Shown: positions 62,464-64,000 of the stretch, piece by piece
How the letters are laid out: every line of letters starts with the position of its first letter
Position numbering within the stretch: position 1 is the first letter of the stretch
Assembly: GCF_030323145.1 (NCBI RefSeq)
Contig: NZ_CP100470.1
Location: 434,001 to 498,000 of the forward strand
DNA from: Mesorhizobium sp. C432A
Lineage (GTDB): Bacteria > Pseudomonadota > Alphaproteobacteria > Rhizobiales > Rhizobiaceae
Direction of reading: 5' to 3'
Length of the DNA: 64,000 nt
Position numbers and translations under genes: made by a program
Notes under the pieces: generated by a model
Seen by the model: only the letters and a program-made list of their open reading frames with translations
What the model was told of the DNA's origin: nothing
Databases searched by the model: none

Positions 62464-64000
62464 ATGTCAGTGGCTGTTGAAAAGCAGGATGCGGCTCCTA
62501 AAGATGCATCAGCCGACCAGCGTTCGCGCCGATCCGGCGGGCGCGAAGCGCGCCGCGCCATGCGGGCCGCACCGCTTGCCGACGATATCCGGCCGGTGCG
62601 CGCCGGCCTCGAAGGCGGCAGCTACGGGCCGCTCAACCAGAACGACCAGGAGCGCATCCATGAAGCGGTGCTGACGCTGCTGGAGACCGTCGGCTTCGCC
62701 AATGCCATTCCCTCCTGCATCGAGGCGCTGACCGGGGTCGGCGCCGTCTATGGCGATGACGGCCGCGTCCGCTTCCCACGCGGGCTTGTGATGGACACGA
62801 TCAGACGAGCCGCGCGGAATTTTACGCTGCACGGCCAGGACCCCAGGCATGACATGCTGATCCAGGGCAAGCGCGTGCATTACGGCACGGCGGGTGCGGC
62901 GGTGCATCTGGTCGATGTCGAAAAGCGCGAATACCGCGAGTCGCTGGTGCAGGACATTTACGACGCCGCCCGCCTCGTCGAAGGGCTCGACAACATCCAT
63001 TTCTTCCAGCGGCCCATGGTGCCGCGCGACATTCCCGATCCGCTCGAAATGGACTTCAACACGCTCTATGCCTGCGTGATGGGGACGTCGAAGCATGTCG
63101 GCACCTCGTTCACGGTGCGCGAGAACGTGCAGCCGGCGCTGGAAATGCTTTATGCGATCGCCGGCGGCGAGGAGAATTTCCGCGCCCGGCCGTTCGTGTC
63201 GAACTCCAATTGCTTCGTCGTGCCGCCGATGAAGTTTGCCGAGGACGCCTGCGGCGTGCTCGAAGCCTGTGTCGACGGCGGCATCCCGATCCTGCTTTTA
63301 TCGGCCGGCCAGGCCGGCGCCACCGCTCCCGCGGCGATTGCCGGCGCTGTGGTGCAAGCGGTGGCCGAAGTGCTTGTCGGCCTCATCTACGTCAACGCCA
63401 TCAAGCCCGGGCATCCGGCGATCTTCGGCACCTGGCCGTTCGTCTCCGACCTCAGGACCGGCGCCATGTCGGGCGGCTCGGCCGAGCAGGCAGTGTTGAC
63501 TTCGGCCTGTGCGCAGATGGCGCAGTTCTACGATCTGCCGGGCGGTTCGGCCGCCGGCATGACGGATTCGAAACTGCCCGACATCCAGTCCGGCTATGAA
63601 AAGGGCATCACCGACGTGATGGCCGGCCTTGCCGGCCTCAATCTGGTCTATGAATCGGCCGGTATGCATGCCTCGCTGCTCGGCTTTTGCCTGGAGAGCC
63701 TGATCATAGACAATGACATGCTGGGCCACTGCCTGCGCTGCGTGCGGGGCATCGAAGTGACCGACGAAGCGCTGTCGATCGACACCATCACCGAAGTCTG
63801 CATGAATGGCCCGGGCCACTATCTCGGCAACGAGCAGACGCTGCGCCTGATGCAGACCGAGTATTTTTATCCGGCCGTCGGCGACCGCTTTTCGCCCAAG
63901 GAATGGAACGAGAAGGGCCGGCCCGACATCTTGCAGCGGGCGATCATCGAAAAGAAGCGCGTGCTTGCCGAGCGCTTCCCGCGCCATGTGCCGAAGCTGC
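62464..64000 (+). CDS. MttB-family trimethylamine/betaine-type methyltransferase (3' end beyond window)
   Basis: At least 512 residues of a corrinoid-dependent methyltransferase family protein. Characteristic segments are LETVGFANAIPSCIEAL, SKHVGTSFTVRENVQPALEML, GGSAEQAVLTSACAQMAQFYDLPGG and NGPGHYLGNEQTLRLMQ. The reading frame has no in-frame TAG, so this is a member without pyrrolysine, like those that act on glycine betaine or related quaternary amines. The first ~45 residues are basic and variable. A corrinoid protein gene is not visible; it could lie past the window end. Confidence 0.9.
   Translation, partial: MSVAVEKQDAAPKDASADQRSRRSGGREARRAMRAAPLADDIRPVRAGLEGGSYGPLNQNDQERIHEAVLTLLETVGFANAIPSCIEALTGVGAVYGDDGRVRFPRGLVMDTIRRAARNFTLHGQDPRHDMLIQGKRVHYGTAGAAVHLVDVEKREYRESLVQDIYDAARLVEGLDNIHFFQRPMVPRDIPDPLEMDFNTLYACVMGTSKHVGTSFTVRENVQPALEMLYAIAGGEENFRARPFVSNSNCFVVPPMKFAEDACGVLEACVDGGIPILLLSAGQAGATAPAAIAGAVVQAVAEVLVGLIYVNAIKPGHPAIFGTWPFVSDLRTGAMSGGSAEQAVLTSACAQMAQFYDLPGGSAAGMTDSKLPDIQSGYEKGITDVMAGLAGLNLVYESAGMHASLLGFCLESLIIDNDMLGHCLRCVRGIEVTDEALSIDTITEVCMNGPGHYLGNEQTLRLMQTEYFYPAVGDRFSPKEWNEKGRPDILQRAIIEKKRVLAERFPRHVPKL

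Noticed and set aside
62464..64000. Pyrrolysine-containing trimethylamine methyltransferase
   Set aside because: No in-frame TAG is present in the visible 512 codons, and no pyrrolysine genes are in the window.

Overview
This window looks like chromosome from an alphaproteobacterium of the order Rhizobiales, most likely Mesorhizobium or a close relative. The evidence is the high GC content, rhizobial gene neighbourhoods (tsaB-rimI-plsC; ffs next to dnaX; two yejA genes ahead of yejBEF), a rhizobial Irr-type iron control box, and several families of palindromic intergenic repeats typical of that genus. The genus is an inference from these features.

Layout. 1-1976: tsaB, rimI and plsC (tRNA modification, N-acetylation, phospholipid synthesis). 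2084-8051: a six-gene minus-strand iron module: imelysin, bfd, bfr, a DUF1111 di-heme protein, a second imelysin and a DUF1513 protein, headed by a perfect 19-bp palindrome matching an ICE box. 8543-12533: a divergent ferredoxin reductase, a 4-aminobutyrate-type aminotransferase, a frameshifted fragment of an RND efflux pump and a small DUF2185-like protein. 12572-17812: a complete oligopeptide-type ABC importer. 18077-23887: cell-wall enzymes (MltB-type transglycosylase, SleB-like lipoprotein) mixed with recR, ybaB, dnaX and the SRP RNA gene. 24042-28297: HIT protein, nudC, Dabb protein, pheA, kdsB and a CycM-like cytochrome c.

28449-37190: a YejA1-A2-B-E-F peptide importer followed by a hydroxyacid dehydrogenase. 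37203-42786: a small lipoprotein, a TPR-methyltransferase, a ligase-associated exonuclease with its ATP-dependent DNA ligase, and a membrane-anchored protein of unknown function. 43137-49023: tRNA-Thr(CGT), an AT-richer gene-poor stretch, then a tightly overlapping operon of an acyltransferase, two family-2 glycosyltransferases and an ABC exporter, probably a surface glycan cassette. 49147-54386: a dppABCDF-type dipeptide importer. 54862-57853: an acyl-CoA synthetase with an unusual Ala/Lys/Pro-rich N-terminal tail, an ETF-beta lysine methyltransferase-like protein, and a 51-residue zinc-ribbon protein. 57965-60360: an HAD phosphatase overlapping pgi. 60764-64000: a MocR-type regulator and an MttB-family methyltransferase cut by the window end.

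Three complete peptide-type ABC importers lie within about 42 kb, together with cell-wall hydrolases, so the region is well equipped to take up peptides. I found no CRISPR array, phage or intact insertion sequence. The most interesting leads are the ICE-controlled iron module with bfd-bfr embedded in it, the histone-H1-like tail on the acyl-CoA synthetase and its pairing with an ETF-beta methyltransferase candidate, and a transglycosylase whose reading frame starts inside a perfect 45-bp inverted repeat.
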